From: Mycolicibacterium holsaticum DSM 44478 = JCM 12374
GTDB taxonomy: Bacteria > Actinomycetota > Actinomycetes > Mycobacteriales > Mycobacteriaceae
Assembly: GCF_019645835.1 (NCBI RefSeq)
Contig: NZ_CP080998.1
Span: 3,844,001-3,908,000, forward strand
DNA length: 64,000 nt
Reading direction: 5' to 3'
The notes beneath the pieces were generated by a model that worked only from the letters and a program-made list of their open reading frames with translations, had not been told where the DNA came from and did not search any database. Numbering within the stretch: the stretch's first letter is position 1; each line of letters starts with the position of its first letter. Position numbers and translations under genes: made by a program. Positions 1 to 12,500 of this stretch are shown piece by piece.

Positions 1-11
1 CGTCGGCACGC

Positions 12-1744
12 TCACCCCGATTCGCCGGCCCGGCTGACGGCGGAACCTTCGCTCAACGAGCTGTCTTCGTCCAACAGCCGGCTCAGGCTCCGAACGGTCG
101 GCGCGTCGAACAACGTTGGCACGGTGAGGTGTACGTCCAGGGCCGTGTTGATCGCGGCGACCGCCCGCATGGCCGCGAGCGAATCCCCGCCGAGTTCGAA
201 GAACGACTCGTCGACGCCGACGCGGTCCACCCCGAGCACCTGGGCGTAGATGCTGGCCAGGATCTGCTCGACCAGCGTGGCCGGCGCCGCATAGCCGCCG
301 GTGTCGCGGGGTTCGGGGGCCGGAGCCACCGACGCAGTCGAGGACGCCCGTTTGCTCCACCGGTCCAGCCAGGAGTGCTTGCCGGTATGCAGCACGTCCA
401 TCGACAAGAGCCGCCGGCCCGGATGGGCGGTCATCGCGACCAGCACCTGCTTGAACCGCTCCATCAGCCCTTCGATACCTGCCGCGTCGAACACCTCGGT
501 GTCGTACTGGACGCGTAACTCCAGTTCGCGGCCCGGACCGGCTTGCACCGCAAGCGGATAGTGGTAGAAGTCGCGGCTGGTGAATCCCGTGATGGCCAAT
601 CCGTCGACGGCAGGCGGTGTCCCGGTGTCGATCGGATAGTTCTCGTACACGAAGACGGTGTCGAACAGTCGCTCCTGGCCGGTGATCCGGTGGATGTCGC
701 TGAGCGCCAGGTGCTGATGTTCGAGCGTGTTGTTGTGGGCGCTCTGCAGTTGATCCAGCAGATCCGACGCGGTGGTCTGCGGGGCGATGGTCGCGCGCAC
801 CGGCACCGTGTTGATCAGCAGGCCCACCATCGATTCCGCGCCGAGCACCTCGGGCGGCCGGCCGGAGACGACCGTGCCGAAGGCCACGTCATGCTGGTCG
901 GTCAGCGAGGTGAGCAGCACTGCCCAGGCGGCCTGCAGCACGATGTTGACGGTGGTGTGGTGGGAACGCGCCAGCTTGGTGATGCCGCGGGTGGTCTTCG
1001 CGGGTACCCGGAACACTTCGACGCTTCGCCGCGCGAAGCCGAGCTTCTGCGGCGGGCCCACGAGGATCGGGGTCTGGAAGCCGGTGAACAGTTCGCGCCA
1101 CGCCGCTTGTGCCGCAGCGTGATCCCGCTCGGCCAGCCACGTCATGAAGCTGCGGTACGGCGAAGCCGCGGGCAGCCGGTGGCCGTGGTAGCCGGCGAAG
1201 ATCTCCTGCATGAGGATCGGCATCGACCAGCCGTCGAGCACAATGTGGTGGTTGGTCAGCACGAACCGGTGCCGGTCTGCGGCGATGCGGATGAGCGCCA
1301 CCCGGAAGGGTGGCTGGTTGACCAGATCGCACACCGCGGCGCGTTCGTCGGCGCAGATCTGCTCGATACGCTCGTCGACATCCAGATCGGTGCTGTCGCC
1401 GTCCAATTCGACATACCGCCACGGCGTGACGGGGTCAGCGGGGATCAGCTGCACGGGTTGTTCGAACTGCGGGCAGAAGCGGGCGGCCAGGTGCGGATGG
1501 CGGGTGACCACGGCCTGCACCGCGTCGCGCAGGCCGTGGGCGTCGAGCGGACCGCTCAACGCGATGTCCAGTTGCACCGCGTACACGTCGTCGCCGGAAC
1601 TGTTCGCGATGCTGGCGTGGTACAGCAGCCCCTGCTGCAGGGGGGTCAACGGCAGCACGTCGGCGATCGGAGACTGACGATGCAGCTCGTCGATCTTCTG
1701 CTGGCTCAACCGCACCGGCGCGATGTCCGAAGGCGTCAAACCGC
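12..1744 (-). other. Terminal C-PCP unit without an A domain
   Basis: Start approximate. C9 is an intact DCL domain ([20 protein letters not shown]). After it only about 35 residues of linker ([15 protein letters not shown] region) separate the C domain from PCP9 ([10 protein letters not shown]). The ~500-residue A domain expected there is missing, and the protein stops about 60 residues after the PCP serine. Confidence 0.85.
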
Positions 1745-4700
1745 CACCACCGCGCCGCACGTGCGCACAGATCCCGGCCAGCGCGTCGAACCACAACCGG
1801 CTGATCCGGGTGACCGCCGTGCGGTCCAGCGCCGACTGCGCCCACGTCCAGGTGGCGTTCAGGTGCGGCCCGGTGTCGGTGTCGATGGTGGCCGCGTTGA
1901 GCTCCACGGTGTGCATCAAGGCGATGGGCATCGCCGCCGCCGCGGCGGTCATCGACAAACCTTCCTGGCTGAACCGCCACACGTCACCGGATGCGTAGGC
2001 CGCCGGGGCGCCAAGGCGCCCAAGGTAGTTGAACCCGATCACCGGGTCGTTTCCGGCCAGGTCCACATCGGGGTTCAGGTAACGCAGCAGACCATAGGTC
2101 AACCCGTCGGGCATGGAACGAAGCTGTTCCTTGGCGTCTTTGATGACTGCACCCAGCGCCGCGTCGCCCGCGACGACCTGTGCCCAGCGCAGGCCCCCCG
2201 ACGGTCCGCCGAGATGCAGGGACACCGGGTACTTGGCCGTGAACCAGCCCACCGTGCGCGACAGGTCGATATGCCGATCGGCCGCCGGGTCTGTCAACTC
2301 CTCGTCGCGTCCGTGCCCCTCGACGTCGATGGCGATCGGAGCGCCGTCGGTGCCCAGGTACTGCGTCCACGCCAAAGCGAAAGCGATCAACAGGATCTCG
2401 TGCACGGCGGCGTGGAACGCCGCGGGCACCTCGCCCAGCAGCATGTGGGTGGTCTCGGCGTCCAGCAGCTCGCTGAGATATCCGGCGGTGGCGAACGTGT
2501 CCACCGCGGGTTGCGGCGCGGGCAGCGCCGCGGGGACCGCCGCCACCCGCCGCCACGCGTCGGTCTGGGCGACGACCTGGCTGTCGCGGGCGTGCTCGGC
2601 CAGCACCTGTGCCCACCGGGCGAACGACGTCCCAGCCGGGGGCAACAGCACCGGCTGCCCGCCGCGATGCTGAGTCCAGGCGATATTGAGGTCTTCCAAC
2701 ACGATTCGCCAGGACACCCCGTCGACGGCCAGGTGGTGGATGATCAACGCCAGTTGACCGGTCGAGGCCACCCACAGCGCGCTGAGCATCACCCCGTCGG
2801 CGGGGCTCAACCGGGACCGCGCCGCCACCAGCGCGTCATCGGTCAACACATCGACCGTTTGCAGCCGACTGCGCGCGTCGACCGCATCGGGTTCTGGCAC
2901 GGTCAACGACCATCCGCCGGCGCCGTCGTCCTCGGCGCGCAGGCGCAGCATCGCATGGCGGTCCAGCAGGGCCTGCAGCACCACCACCACGTCGGCTTCG
3001 GTCACCCCGGCGGGGGCAGCCAACAGCACCGTCTGGTTGAACTCGTCGATCGAGCCGTCGATACCCTTGAGCCACTGCATGATCGGGGTCGCGATCACCG
3101 GCCCCGTGCCCTCGTCGATCTCGCCACCCGAGCTGTCGGCCAACCTGACGACGCGGGCCAGCCGGGCCACGGTCTGCTGGACGAAGATGTCGCGCGGGCG
3201 ACCGACCAGGCCGGCGGCGTGGCCGCGCATGATCACCTGGATGGCCGAGATGCTGTCGCCGCCGAGGTCGAAGAACGAGTCGTCGACCCCGACGCGCTCC
3301 AGCCCGAGCACCTCGGCGTAGATGCCCGCCAGGATCTCCTCGACCGGGTTGGCCGGGGCACGGTAGTGGTCGACGTCGGTGTACTCCGGCGCCGGCAGCG
3401 CGCGGATGTCGAGCTTGCCGTTGACGGTCAGCGGCAGCGCGTCGAGCACCACCACCGCAGCCGGCACCATGTAGGCGGGCAGCCGCTCAGCGAGCTGGGC
3501 ACGCAGCCCGGCCGGATCGTCGATCCCGGTGACGTATCCCACCAGGCGCTTGTCGCCGGGCCGGTCCTCGCGGGCGATCACCACCGCCTGCTCGACCCCG
3601 TCCAGTTGGGCCAGGGCGGACTGGATTTCACCGAGCTCGATGCGATAGCCGCGGATCTTGACCTGCTCGTCGGCGCGGCCCAGGTACCGCAGCTCCCCGT
3701 CGGCGCCCCAACACACCAAGTCCCCGGTGCGATACATCCGCTGCCCCGGCGCGCCGAAGGGACACGCCAGGAACCGCGTTGCGCTCAGCCCCGGCCGGCC
3801 CACATATCCGGCGCCCACCCCGGCGCCTGCCACGTACAGCTCCCCCACGACCCCGACCGGCACCGGCCGCAACCAGGCGTCGAGTACGAAGAAACCCAGG
3901 TGCGCCAGCGGCACTCCGATCGGGCTGACCGAGTTGTCGATGTCGTCGAGGAGGATCTCGCGGAACGAAGCGTGCACCGTGGTCTCGGTGATCCCGTACA
4001 TGTTGATCAACCGCGGCGCCCCCGGATGGGCGTCCAGCCAGCCCTTGAGCCGGGGCGGCTCCAGGGCCTCCCCGCCGAAGACCACCACGTCGAGTGCGAG
4101 TTCGGACGCCGACTCGGGGGTCAGCTCGTCGATGGATTGCAGCGCGTAGAACGCCGACGGCGTCTGGCTCAGCACATTGACCTGCTCGTCGATCAGCAAG
4201 TCGTGGAACTCTTCTGGCGATCGGGCCACCGCATCGGAGACGATGACCAGCCGCCCACCGTGAAGCAGGGCGCCGAAGATCTCCCAGACGGAGAAGTCGA
4301 AGGCCAACGAATGGCTCTGCGTCCACACCTGTTTCGGCGGTAGCGCCAGCCGGGTGTCGATCGCTTCCAGCAGCCGGGTGACGTTGTGATGCGGGATGGC
4401 CACACCCTTGGGCACGCCCGTCGTGCCGGAGGTGTAGATGAGGTAGGCGATGTCGTCGGGGCCGGGTCCCGGCGGCGGGGTGCTGGGCTGGTGGTCAAGA
4501 GCGGCGTCGTCCACGTCGATGATCACCAGACCGCGACCCGACAGCCGGTCGGCCAGCGCCGCCGTGGTGACCGCGGCGGCCGGTGCCGCGTCACCGAGCA
4601 CGAACTCCAACCGGGCGTCGGGCACCGACGGATCGATCGGCACGTAGGCCGCACCGGTTTTGAGCACCGCAAAGATCGCCACGACCGCTTCGACCGAGCG

Positions 4701-7700
4701 CGGGAACAGCAGCGCGACCCGCTGCCCCGGACCGACACCGCGGCTGATCAGCAGGTGCGCCAACCGGTTTGCGGCCTCATCGAGTTCGCGGTACGCGATG
4801 ACGTGGCCGTCGAGGCTGACGGCCGCCGCGTCGGGATCGCTGGCGACCTGCGCCTCGAACATGGCCGGAATCGACGCCGTGGCAAGCGGCTGCGTCAACG
4901 CCGCCCGGTTACCGATCGCGTCGACGCGGGCGTGTTCGTCTGCGTCGAGGACATCGATCGCCGACAGCGGCCGGGTCGGGTCGGCGGTCATCGCCTCGAG
5001 CACCCGGTGTAACCGCTCGACGAGGGCTTCGATGCTGGCGGTGTCGAACACGTCGGTGCGGAACTCCACCGTGCCGCCAATGCCCGCGGCCTCGCCGGTT
5101 TCGGTCCAGCGTTCGGCCAGCGAGAACGACAGGTCCATGCGCGCTGTGTGGGTGTCCAGCGGTAGCTGGCGGACGGCCAGATCGCCCAGCGCCATCGTGC
5201 CTGCCGAATCGTCGCCCTGTCCGGGGACGTTCTGCCAGGCCAACATCACCTGAACCAGCGGATGATGGGTCAGCGACCGGGTCGGGTTGAGCCGCTCCAC
5301 CAGGAGTTCGAACGGCACGTCCTGGTGCTCGAAGGCGGCCAGGCTGCGCGCCCGCACTTGCGCGAGCACGTCGGTGACGCTGGGGTCACCCTCCAGATCG
5401 ACGCGCAGGACCAGGGTGTTGACGAAGAACCCGACCAGCTCGTCGAGCGCGGCATCGCGGCGCCCGGCGATCGGGAAGCCCACTGCCACATCGGAGCTCG
5501 TGCTGAGCTTGGCCAGCAGCACCGCCAGTGCAGCCTGCATCACCATGAAGCCCGTCGCGTTGTGCTCACGGGCCACCCGCGCGATCTGCTGCTGCAGCTC
5601 GACGGGCCAGTCGACCTCCACCCTGGCGCCGCGCTGATCGGCGACCAGCGGGTACGGCCGATCGGTCGGCAGCGCAATGCGTTCGGGCATTCCAGCCAAC
5701 GTCTCTTCCCAGAAGCTCAGCTGCTGGGCGATCCGGCTGTCGCCGTCCTCGAGCTCACCGAGTTGCGCGCGCTGCCACAGCGTGTAGTCGACATACTGGA
5801 CCGCCAGCGGCTCCCAGCCCGGGGGTTGTCCGACACACCGGCTGGCGTAGGCCACGCCCAGATCGGCAACCAGCGGGGTGATCGACCAGCCGTCGGCGGC
5901 GATGTGGTGCACCACAGCCACCAGCACATGCTCGTTTTCGCTGACACGGAAAAGCCGTGCCCGCAACGGGATTTCCTCGGCCAGGTCGAAACTGTGCCGC
6001 GCGGTTTCCTCGACCGCTTCTGCCAGCCGGCTTGCCGGCCATCCGCTGGCATCGACGACGTTCCAGCCGAATTCGGCTTGGTCGGCGGGAACGATCTGTT
6101 GCTGGGGTATCCCCTCGACGGCCGGGAACACCGTGCGCAGGCTTTCATGGCGGTCGACCACGTCGGCGAACGCCGCACCGAGCGCTTCGACGTCGAGATC
6201 GCCTTCGAGGCGAAGCCCGACCGCGAGGTTGTACACCGGTGAGGGGCCGTGCAGTTGGTCGATGAACCACAGCCGGCTCTGCGCGAACGACAACGGCATC
6301 ACCGCGGGCCGCTCACCGGCGACCAGTGGCTCCAGTTGATCGTCGTCGCCGCCCAACCGCAGCGCCAACTGGGCGACGGTGGGGGCGTCGAACACCGCGC
6401 GCACGACCAGGCCGGTGTCCATCGTCTTGTTGATCGCGGCGACCAGGCGCATCGCCAACAGCGAATCTCCGCCGAGGTCGAAGAAGGAGTCGTCGACGCC
6501 GACCCGGTCCAGGCCCAGGACGTGGGCGTAGATGCCGGCCAGGATCTCTTCGGTGGCATTGGCCGGGGCGCGATAGTGCGCACCGTCGGAGAACTCCGGG
6601 GCCGGCAGCGCGCGCTTGTCGAGCTTGCCGTTGACCGTCAGCGGCAATGCGTCGAGCACCACCACCGCCGCGGGCACCATGTAGCCGGGTAACCGCTGCC
6701 CCAGTGCCGCACGCAATTCGACCGGGTCAGCGCCGCCGGTGATATAGGCGACCAACCGCTTGTCCCCAGGATGGTCTTCGCGCGCGATCACCGCCGCCTG
6801 CTCAACCCCCGCCATCGCGGCCAGCGCCGCCTGGATCTCCCCCAGCTCGATGCGATACCCGCGGATCTTGACCTGCTCATCAGCGCGGCCCAGATACTGC
6901 AGCTGCCCGTCGGAACCCCAGGCCACCAGATCCCCGGTGCGATACATCCGCGCCCCCGCCGGCCCGAACGGACACGCCACAAACCGCGACCCGCTCAACC
7001 CGGCCCGGCCCACATAGCCGTAACCCACACCGGCCCCGGCCACGTACAACTCACCGACCACACCCGCTGACACCGGCCGCAACCAGGCGTCGAGCACGAA
7101 AAACGCCAGATCGGCCAGCGGCCCCCCGATCGGGCTGACCACATCGTCGACGTCACCGGCGCCGACCTCGCGGAACGACGCGTGCACCGTGGTCTCGGTG
7201 ATCCCGTACATATTGATCAACCGCGGCGCATCCGACTGGGCATCCAGCCAGCCCTTCAGCCGCGCCGGCTCCAGCGCCTCCCCACCGAACACCACCGCCT
7301 CCAGCGCGAGGTCAGATCCCAGCTCGGGAGCGAGCGCGTAGAACGCCGACGGTGTCTGGCTGAGCACACTGACCCGCTCAGCCACCAACAGGGCGTTGAA
7401 CTCCTCGGGTGAGCCCGCCACCGACTCGGGCACCACCACCACCCGGCCCCCGCGCAACAACGCGCCCCAGATCTCCCACACCGAGAAGTCGAACGCCAAC
7501 GAATGACATTGTGTCCACACCAGATCCGCCGACAACGGCATGCGCGCGTCGATCGCGTCCAGCAACCGGGTGACATTGCGGTGCGGAATCGCCACACCCT
7601 TGGGGGTGCCGGTCGTTCCCGAGGTGTAGATGAGGTAGGCGACGTCGTCGGAGTGCACCGCCGGCAGTGTCGTGCCCGGCTGCCCATTGGGCACCGAGGC

Positions 7701-8201
7701 GTCGATTTCGCCGACGTCGACGACCATCAGCTCCCGCCCCGCCAACCGGCCGGCCAGTTCGGCGGTGGTGACCGCGACCGCCGGTGCCGCGTCACCGAGC
7801 ACGAAATCCAACCGGGCGTCGGGTACCGCGGGGTCGACCGGCACATAGGCCGCACCCGTCTTGAGCACGCCGAGGATCGCCACGATCGCCTCGGCCGAAC
7901 GCGGAAACACCAACCCGACCCGCTGGCCGGGCGCCACACCGCGGTCAACCAACAAGTGCGCCAACCGATTCGAGGTGTCGTCGAGCTCGCGGTAGGTCAC
8001 TGCGCGATCGCCGAAACTCACCGCCACCGCGTCGGGGGCACGAGATACCTGCCGGGCGAACAACTCCGGGATCGACAGGGCGGCTGAGGCAGAAGGCGGC
8101 GCGGTCAACGCCGCGCGGTTACCCCACTCGTCGAGGTCTTCGCGTTCGTCGTCGTCGTCGAGGTCCATCGACAACAAGCGACGGGAGGCGTCAGCCGTCA
8201 T
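12..8201 (-). CDS. NRPS, modules 7-8 plus terminal C-PCP (2729 aa)
   Basis: Second subunit of the peptide assembly line. Domains in order: A7 (about residues 30-530), PCP7 (LGGDS near 575), LCL-type C8 (HHIAADG), A8 (SGTTG near 1255), PCP8 (near 1645), epimerization E4 ([10 protein letters not shown] near 1820), DCL-type C9 ([11 protein letters not shown] and HHIVLDG), then directly PCP9 (LGGDS near 2665) and a stop. It starts inside a module, with the C domain of module 7 lying on the upstream protein; its ATG overlaps that gene's TGA by 4 nt (ATGA), so translation is probably coupled. Binding-pocket residues read by eye in GrsA numbering are D-F-W-S-V-G-M-V-H for both A7 and A8, close to the threonine code DFWNIGMVHK. 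There is no A domain in the last unit and no thioesterase or reductase, so the release step is not visible. A further subunit could lie beyond base 12. Family is certain; product is inferred. Confidence 0.96.
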   Translation of the reverse strand: MTADASRRLLSMDLDDDDEREDLDEWGNRAALTAPPSASAALSIPELFARQVSRAPDAVAVSFGDRAVTYRELDDTSNRLAHLLVDRGVAPGQRVGLVFPRSAEAIVAILGVLKTGAAYVPVDPAVPDARLDFVLGDAAPAVAVTTAELAGRLAGRELMVVDVGEIDASVPNGQPGTTLPAVHSDDVAYLIYTSGTTGTPKGVAIPHRNVTRLLDAIDARMPLSADLVWTQCHSLAFDFSVWEIWGALLRGGRVVVVPESVAGSPEEFNALLVAERVSVLSQTPSAFYALAPELGSDLALEAVVFGGEALEPARLKGWLDAQSDAPRLINMYGITETTVHASFREVGAGDVDDVVSPIGGPLADLAFFVLDAWLRPVSAGVVGELYVAGAGVGYGYVGRAGLSGSRFVACPFGPAGARMYRTGDLVAWGSDGQLQYLGRADEQVKIRGYRIELGEIQAALAAMAGVEQAAVIAREDHPGDKRLVAYITGGADPVELRAALGQRLPGYMVPAAVVVLDALPLTVNGKLDKRALPAPEFSDGAHYRAPANATEEILAGIYAHVLGLDRVGVDDSFFDLGGDSLLAMRLVAAINKTMDTGLVVRAVFDAPTVAQLALRLGGDDDQLEPLVAGERPAVMPLSFAQSRLWFIDQLHGPSPVYNLAVGLRLEGDLDVEALGAAFADVVDRHESLRTVFPAVEGIPQQQIVPADQAEFGWNVVDASGWPASRLAEAVEETARHSFDLAEEIPLRARLFRVSENEHVLVAVVHHIAADGWSITPLVADLGVAYASRCVGQPPGWEPLAVQYVDYTLWQRAQLGELEDGDSRIAQQLSFWEETLAGMPERIALPTDRPYPLVADQRGARVEVDWPVELQQQIARVAREHNATGFMVMQAALAVLLAKLSTSSDVAVGFPIAGRRDAALDELVGFFVNTLVLRVDLEGDPSVTDVLAQVRARSLAAFEHQDVPFELLVERLNPTRSLTHHPLVQVMLAWQNVPGQGDDSAGTMALGDLAVRQLPLDTHTARMDLSFSLAERWTETGEAAGIGGTVEFRTDVFDTASIEALVERLHRVLEAMTADPTRPLSAIDVLDADEHARVDAIGNRAALTQPLATASIPAMFEAQVASDPDAAAVSLDGHVIAYRELDEAANRLAHLLISRGVGPGQRVALLFPRSVEAVVAIFAVLKTGAAYVPIDPSVPDARLEFVLGDAAPAAAVTTAALADRLSGRGLVIIDVDDAALDHQPSTPPPGPGPDDIAYLIYTSGTTGVPKGVAIPHHNVTRLLEAIDTRLALPPKQVWTQSHSLAFDFSVWEIFGALLHGGRLVIVSDAVARSPEEFHDLLIDEQVNVLSQTPSAFYALQSIDELTPESASELALDVVVFGGEALEPPRLKGWLDAHPGAPRLINMYGITETTVHASFREILLDDIDNSVSPIGVPLAHLGFFVLDAWLRPVPVGVVGELYVAGAGVGAGYVGRPGLSATRFLACPFGAPGQRMYRTGDLVCWGADGELRYLGRADEQVKIRGYRIELGEIQSALAQLDGVEQAVVIAREDRPGDKRLVGYVTGIDDPAGLRAQLAERLPAYMVPAAVVVLDALPLTVNGKLDIRALPAPEYTDVDHYRAPANPVEEILAGIYAEVLGLERVGVDDSFFDLGGDSISAIQVIMRGHAAGLVGRPRDIFVQQTVARLARVVRLADSSGGEIDEGTGPVIATPIMQWLKGIDGSIDEFNQTVLLAAPAGVTEADVVVVLQALLDRHAMLRLRAEDDGAGGWSLTVPEPDAVDARSRLQTVDVLTDDALVAARSRLSPADGVMLSALWVASTGQLALIIHHLAVDGVSWRIVLEDLNIAWTQHRGGQPVLLPPAGTSFARWAQVLAEHARDSQVVAQTDAWRRVAAVPAALPAPQPAVDTFATAGYLSELLDAETTHMLLGEVPAAFHAAVHEILLIAFALAWTQYLGTDGAPIAIDVEGHGRDEELTDPAADRHIDLSRTVGWFTAKYPVSLHLGGPSGGLRWAQVVAGDAALGAVIKDAKEQLRSMPDGLTYGLLRYLNPDVDLAGNDPVIGFNYLGRLGAPAAYASGDVWRFSQEGLSMTAAAAAMPIALMHTVELNAATIDTDTGPHLNATWTWAQSALDRTAVTRISRLWFDALAGICAHVRRGGGGLTPSDIAPVRLSQQKIDELHRQSPIADVLPLTPLQQGLLYHASIANSSGDDVYAVQLDIALSGPLDAHGLRDAVQAVVTRHPHLAARFCPQFEQPVQLIPADPVTPWRYVELDGDSTDLDVDERIEQICADERAAVCDLVNQPPFRVALIRIAADRHRFVLTNHHIVLDGWSMPILMQEIFAGYHGHRLPAASPYRSFMTWLAERDHAAAQAAWRELFTGFQTPILVGPPQKLGFARRSVEVFRVPAKTTRGITKLARSHHTTVNIVLQAAWAVLLTSLTDQHDVAFGTVVSGRPPEVLGAESMVGLLINTVPVRATIAPQTTASDLLDQLQSAHNNTLEHQHLALSDIHRITGQERLFDTVFVYENYPIDTGTPPAVDGLAITGFTSRDFYHYPLAVQAGPGRELELRVQYDTEVFDAAGIEGLMERFKQVLVAMTAHPGRRLLSMDVLHTGKHSWLDRWSKRASSTASVAPAPEPRDTGGYAAPATLVEQILASIYAQVLGVDRVGVDESFFELGGDSLAAMRAVAAINTALDVHLTVPTLFDAPTVRSLSRLLDEDSSLSEGSAVSRAGESG
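1745..6339 (-). other. NRPS module 8: LCL C-A-PCP-E
   Basis: Boundaries approximate. LCL C8, A8 with a threonine-like pocket (D-F-W-S-V-G-M-V-H), PCP8 ([10 protein letters not shown]) and a full E domain ([10 protein letters not shown]). A D residue is expected at position 8. Confidence 0.8.
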
Positions 8202-9519
8202 GACTTCTGCGCCGAATCGCCGGCCATGGCCGCCAGCACCCGCTGGAACCGGCGCATGATCTTGTGGACGCGGTTCGCGTCGAACACGTCGGTGTCGAAC
8301 TCCACCCGCAGCACCAGTTCCTCACCGGGCATGGCCTGCAAGGTCAGCGGATAGTGGTTGTATTCGCGACCGTTGACCTCGGTGACGGCCAACCCGTTGG
8401 TGGTGTGCATGGCGGCGGTGTCCACGGGATAGTTCTGGAACACGAACAGGGTGTCGAAAAGTTGGTCGTGGCCGGCAGCGCGGTGGATCTCGTTGAGTGC
8501 CAGATGCTGATGGTCCAGGGTATTCATGTGGCAGCGCTGCAGATCCTCGAGTAGGTCGGCGATGGTGGTGTCGGGGGTGATGGTGGTCCGCACCGGGACG
8601 GTGTTGATCAGCAGGCCCACCATCGATTCGGCACCCGACACCTCTGCCGACCGTCCGGAGACCGCGACGCCGAACGCGACGTCGTGCTGGCCGGTCAACC
8701 ACGTCAGCAGTTGCGCCCACGCCGCCTGCAGCACGGTGTTGACGGTGGTGTGGCAACTGCGGGCCAATTCGTTGATGGCCTGGGTGGTTTCGGCGGGCAC
8801 CGCGAACGTTTCGGTGGCGCGTCGGCCCGGCTTGGTCCGGCTTGGCGCGACCAGCGTGGGGGTTTCGAACCCGGCGAGGACTTCACGCCAGGCGGCGTGC
8901 GCGGCCTCGACGTCGCGCTCGGCCAACCAGGTGACGAACCTGCGGTAGGACCCGGCCGCCGGGAGATGCTGCCCGTAGTAGCTGGCGAAGATCTCCTGCA
9001 GCAGGATCGGCAGCGACCACCCGTCGAGCACGATGTGGTGGTAGGTCATCACGAACCGGTGCTCGTTGCCGGCCGTGCGGATCAGCGCGGCGCGGAAGGC
9101 CGACTGTTGCACCAGGTCACACACGGCGGCGCGTTCGGCCGCGCAGAGTTGCTGGAGCTGTGCGTCGGCGTCGGCGAATTCCGAGTTGCCCGTGGCGATC
9201 TCGAGGTACTGCCATGGGACGCTCGGGTCGGCGGGGATGATCTGCACCGGTTCTTCGAACTGCTGGTTGAACCGGGCCGCCAGGTTGGGGTGGCGGTTGA
9301 CCACGCTCTGCACGGCGCTGCGCAGCCGCTCGGGGTCCAGTGGCCCGGTGACGGTGATGTCGAGCTGCATGGCGTAGACGTCGTCGCTGTCCTGGCCGCT
9401 GGTGGCATTCGCGTGGAATAGCAGCCCCTGTTGCAGTGGGGTCAGTGGCAGCACGTCGGCGATGCGGTGCTGCTCGCTGAGCTCGTCGATTTCGTCCTGG
9501 CTGAGCCGGGCGGGCGCGA
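6340..9519 (-). other. NRPS module 7, split between two proteins: C | A-PCP
   Basis: Boundaries approximate. C7 (HHIVLDGW) closes the large subunit; A7 and PCP7 open the small subunit. The A7 pocket is the same as A1 (threonine-like) and about 550 bp of A7 is nearly identical DNA to A1. No E domain. Confidence 0.8.
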
Positions 9520-12500
9520 CGTCGGAGGGGGTCAGGCCGCCACCGCCGCCGCGCACGTGGGCGCAGATACCGGTCAGGGCGTCGAACCAGAGTTGGGACA
9601 GCCGACCGACCTGTGTCTCGTCCAGCGCGGAGGGCGCCCACGTCCAGGTGGCGTACAGTTGCGGCCCGCTGTCGGTCTCGACGGTGCTGGCGTTGAGTTC
9701 CACGGTGTGCCCCAACGGCATCGGTATCGCCGCGGCGGCGGCGCTGAGCTCGGCGCCGTCCTGGCTGACCTGCCAGAGCTCTGCGGCCAGATCCGCGCCG
9801 GCCGCGCCCATCCTGCCCAGGTAGTTGAACCCGATCGTCGGCTCGGCTCCGCTCAGGCCGACGCCGGGGTTCAGGTAGCGCAGCAGTCCGTAGGTCAGGC
9901 CGTCGGGCAGGGCGCGCAGTTGTTCCTTGGCGTCCTTGATCAACGAGCCGAGCGCCTGGTGGCCGGCCACCACCTGGGCCCAGGACAGCCCTCCTGTTTT
10001 CAGGGCTACCGGGTACTTGGTGGTGAACCAGCCCACCGTGCGGGACAGGTCGACGTTGGCGGCGATGTCTACTGACTCCTCTTGGCGTCCATGGCCTTCG
10101 ACGTCGATGGCGACCGACGCGGTGGTGTCCAGCATCTGCGTCAACGCCAGCCCGTATGCGATCAGCAGGATGTCCTGCACGCCTGCACGGAACGCCGCGG
10201 GAACCTCGCCGAGCAACGCGCGCGTCGTCTCTGCGTCCAGCGACGCGGTGAGGTGTCCCGCGGTGGCGTAGGTGTCCAATTCGGGCTGTACTGCAGGCAA
10301 CGGCGAGGGCGTGGCCAGCACCTGTCGCCAGCCGTCGGCGTCGCTCACCACGGTCGGGTCGTGGGCGTGGTCTTCGAGCAACGCCGCCCAGCGCGCGAAC
10401 GACGTGCCGGGTGCCGGCAATGCCACGTCTTCGCCGTTGTGGTGCTGAGCCCAGGCAATGTTGAGATCTTCCAACAGAATTCGCCACGACACCGCATCGA
10501 TGGCCAGGTGATGAACGATCAACGCCAGCTGCCCGGTGGAGCGTGCCCACAGCGCGCTGACCATCACCCCGTCGGCCGGGTTCAACCGCGACCGCGCCGC
10601 CACCAGCGCCTCGTCGGTCAACGCATCCACCGACTGCACCGGCGCCTGCACCGATCCCTTCTCGGGCACCTGCAGCGACCACTCCCCCGCGTCCGCGGTG
10701 CTCTGCACGCGCAGCCGCAGCATGGCATGCCGATCCAGCAGCGCCTGCACGAGCACCGGCACGTCCGCGTCGGTGACCCCGGCCGGGGCTTGGACCACGA
10801 CCGTCTGGTTGAACTCCCCGATCGAGCCGCCGCTGGCTTGCACCTCACGCAGCCACCGCATGATCGGGGTGGCCACGACCGGCCCGACGCCCTCGTCGAT
10901 CGGCCCGGCCTCACCGCCGCTCACCCCGACCACCTGGGCCAGCCGGGCGACGGTCTGCTCGACGAAAATGTCGCGGGGCCTGCAATTCACCCCGGATGCC
11001 CGCGCGCGGGCCACCACCTGCATCGACAGGATGCTGTCGCCGCCCAGGTCGAAGAACGAGTCGTCGACGCCGACCCGCTCCAGCCCCAGGACCTCGGCGT
11101 AGATGCCTGCCAAGATCTCCTCGATCGCGTTGGCGGGCGCGCGGAACCGGCCGACGTCGGTGTACTCCGGGGCAGGCAGGGCGCGGGTGTCGAGCTTGCC
11201 GTTGACCGTCAACGGCAACACGTCCAGCACCACCACCGCGGCCGGGACCATGTACGGAGGCAGCCGGTCGGCCAACGCGCTGCGCGCCGCCGCCGGGTCC
11301 ACCGCGCCGGGCGCTGCTTCCGTGACATAGCCGACCAGACGTTTGGTGCCCGGGTGGTCTTCGCGGGTGATCACCACCGCCTGTTGCACACCGTCCAACC
11401 CGGCCAGCGCGGACTGAACTTCGCCGAGTTCGATGCGGTAGCCGCGGATCTTGACCTGATCGTCGGCGCGGCCCAGGTACTGCAACTGCCCGTCGGGGCG
11501 CCAGCTCACCAGGTCGCCGGTGCGATACATCCGCGTGCCGGGTCCGCCGAACGGACACGCCACGAACCGCGACGCGGTCAAACCCGACCGACCGAGGTAC
11601 CCGCACGCCACCCCGTCACCGGCGACATACAGTTCGCCGACGACACCGGCGGGAACGGGTCGCAGCCATTCGTCGAGCACGAACAGCGCGGCGGTCGATA
11701 CGGGCGCACCGATCGGCGCCGCCCCGGATCCCGCTGTCAGCGGTGCGCTCATCGACGCGTACACCGTGATCTCGGTGGGGCCGTAGGCGTTGATCATCAC
11801 CCGCCCGGGCGCCCAACGATCCACCACTTCTCCCGGGCAGGCCTCGCCGCCGAGCAGCAACGCCACCGATTCCAGCCCCTCCGGCGACAGCGCCGAGACG
11901 GCGGACGGGGTTTGGGTGAGCACGTTGACCCGTTCGCGAACCAAAAGGGCATGGAAGTCGTCGGGCGAGGTCGCCACCGCTTCGGGGACCACCACCAACC
12001 GCGAGCCGCCCAGCAGCGCAGCCCAGATCTCCCACACCGAGAAGTCGAATGCGTAGGAGTGGCACTGTGTCCAGACCTGATCCTGCGGCAAGTGCTCGGA
12101 CGAGGAGCGCGCCAGGTGGGTCAGGTTGTGGTGGGTGACGCCAACACCTTTGGGCACCCCGGTGGTTCCGGAGGTGTAGATGAGGTAGGCGATGTCGGCG
12201 GGGTCCGGATCCGGCAGTGCGGCGCTGGGCGGGGTGTCCGCCGCTGCCTCGATGTCGGCGATGTCCACGGCCGGCAGGTGCCGTCCGGCCAACCGGTCGG
12301 CCAGATCGGCGGTGGTCACGGCGACGATCGGCGCGGCGTCGGCCAGCATGAAATCGATGCGGGCCGCGGGCACCGCCGGGTCGATCGCCAGATACGCCGC
12401 GCCCGCCTTGAGCGCGGCCAGCATCGCCACGACCGCCTCACCGGACCGATTGAACAGCAGCGCCACGCACTGCCCCGGGCCGGCGCCGTATCCGATCAGC

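Noticed and set aside
543-4343. Very long plus-strand open frames opposite the NRPS genes, e.g. 1266 aa here and 956 aa at 10082-12952
   Set aside because: They run antisense to obvious A, C and E domains and their translations are repetitive Arg/Gly/His/Gln-rich text without a domain. Open antisense frames are expected in high-GC coding DNA.
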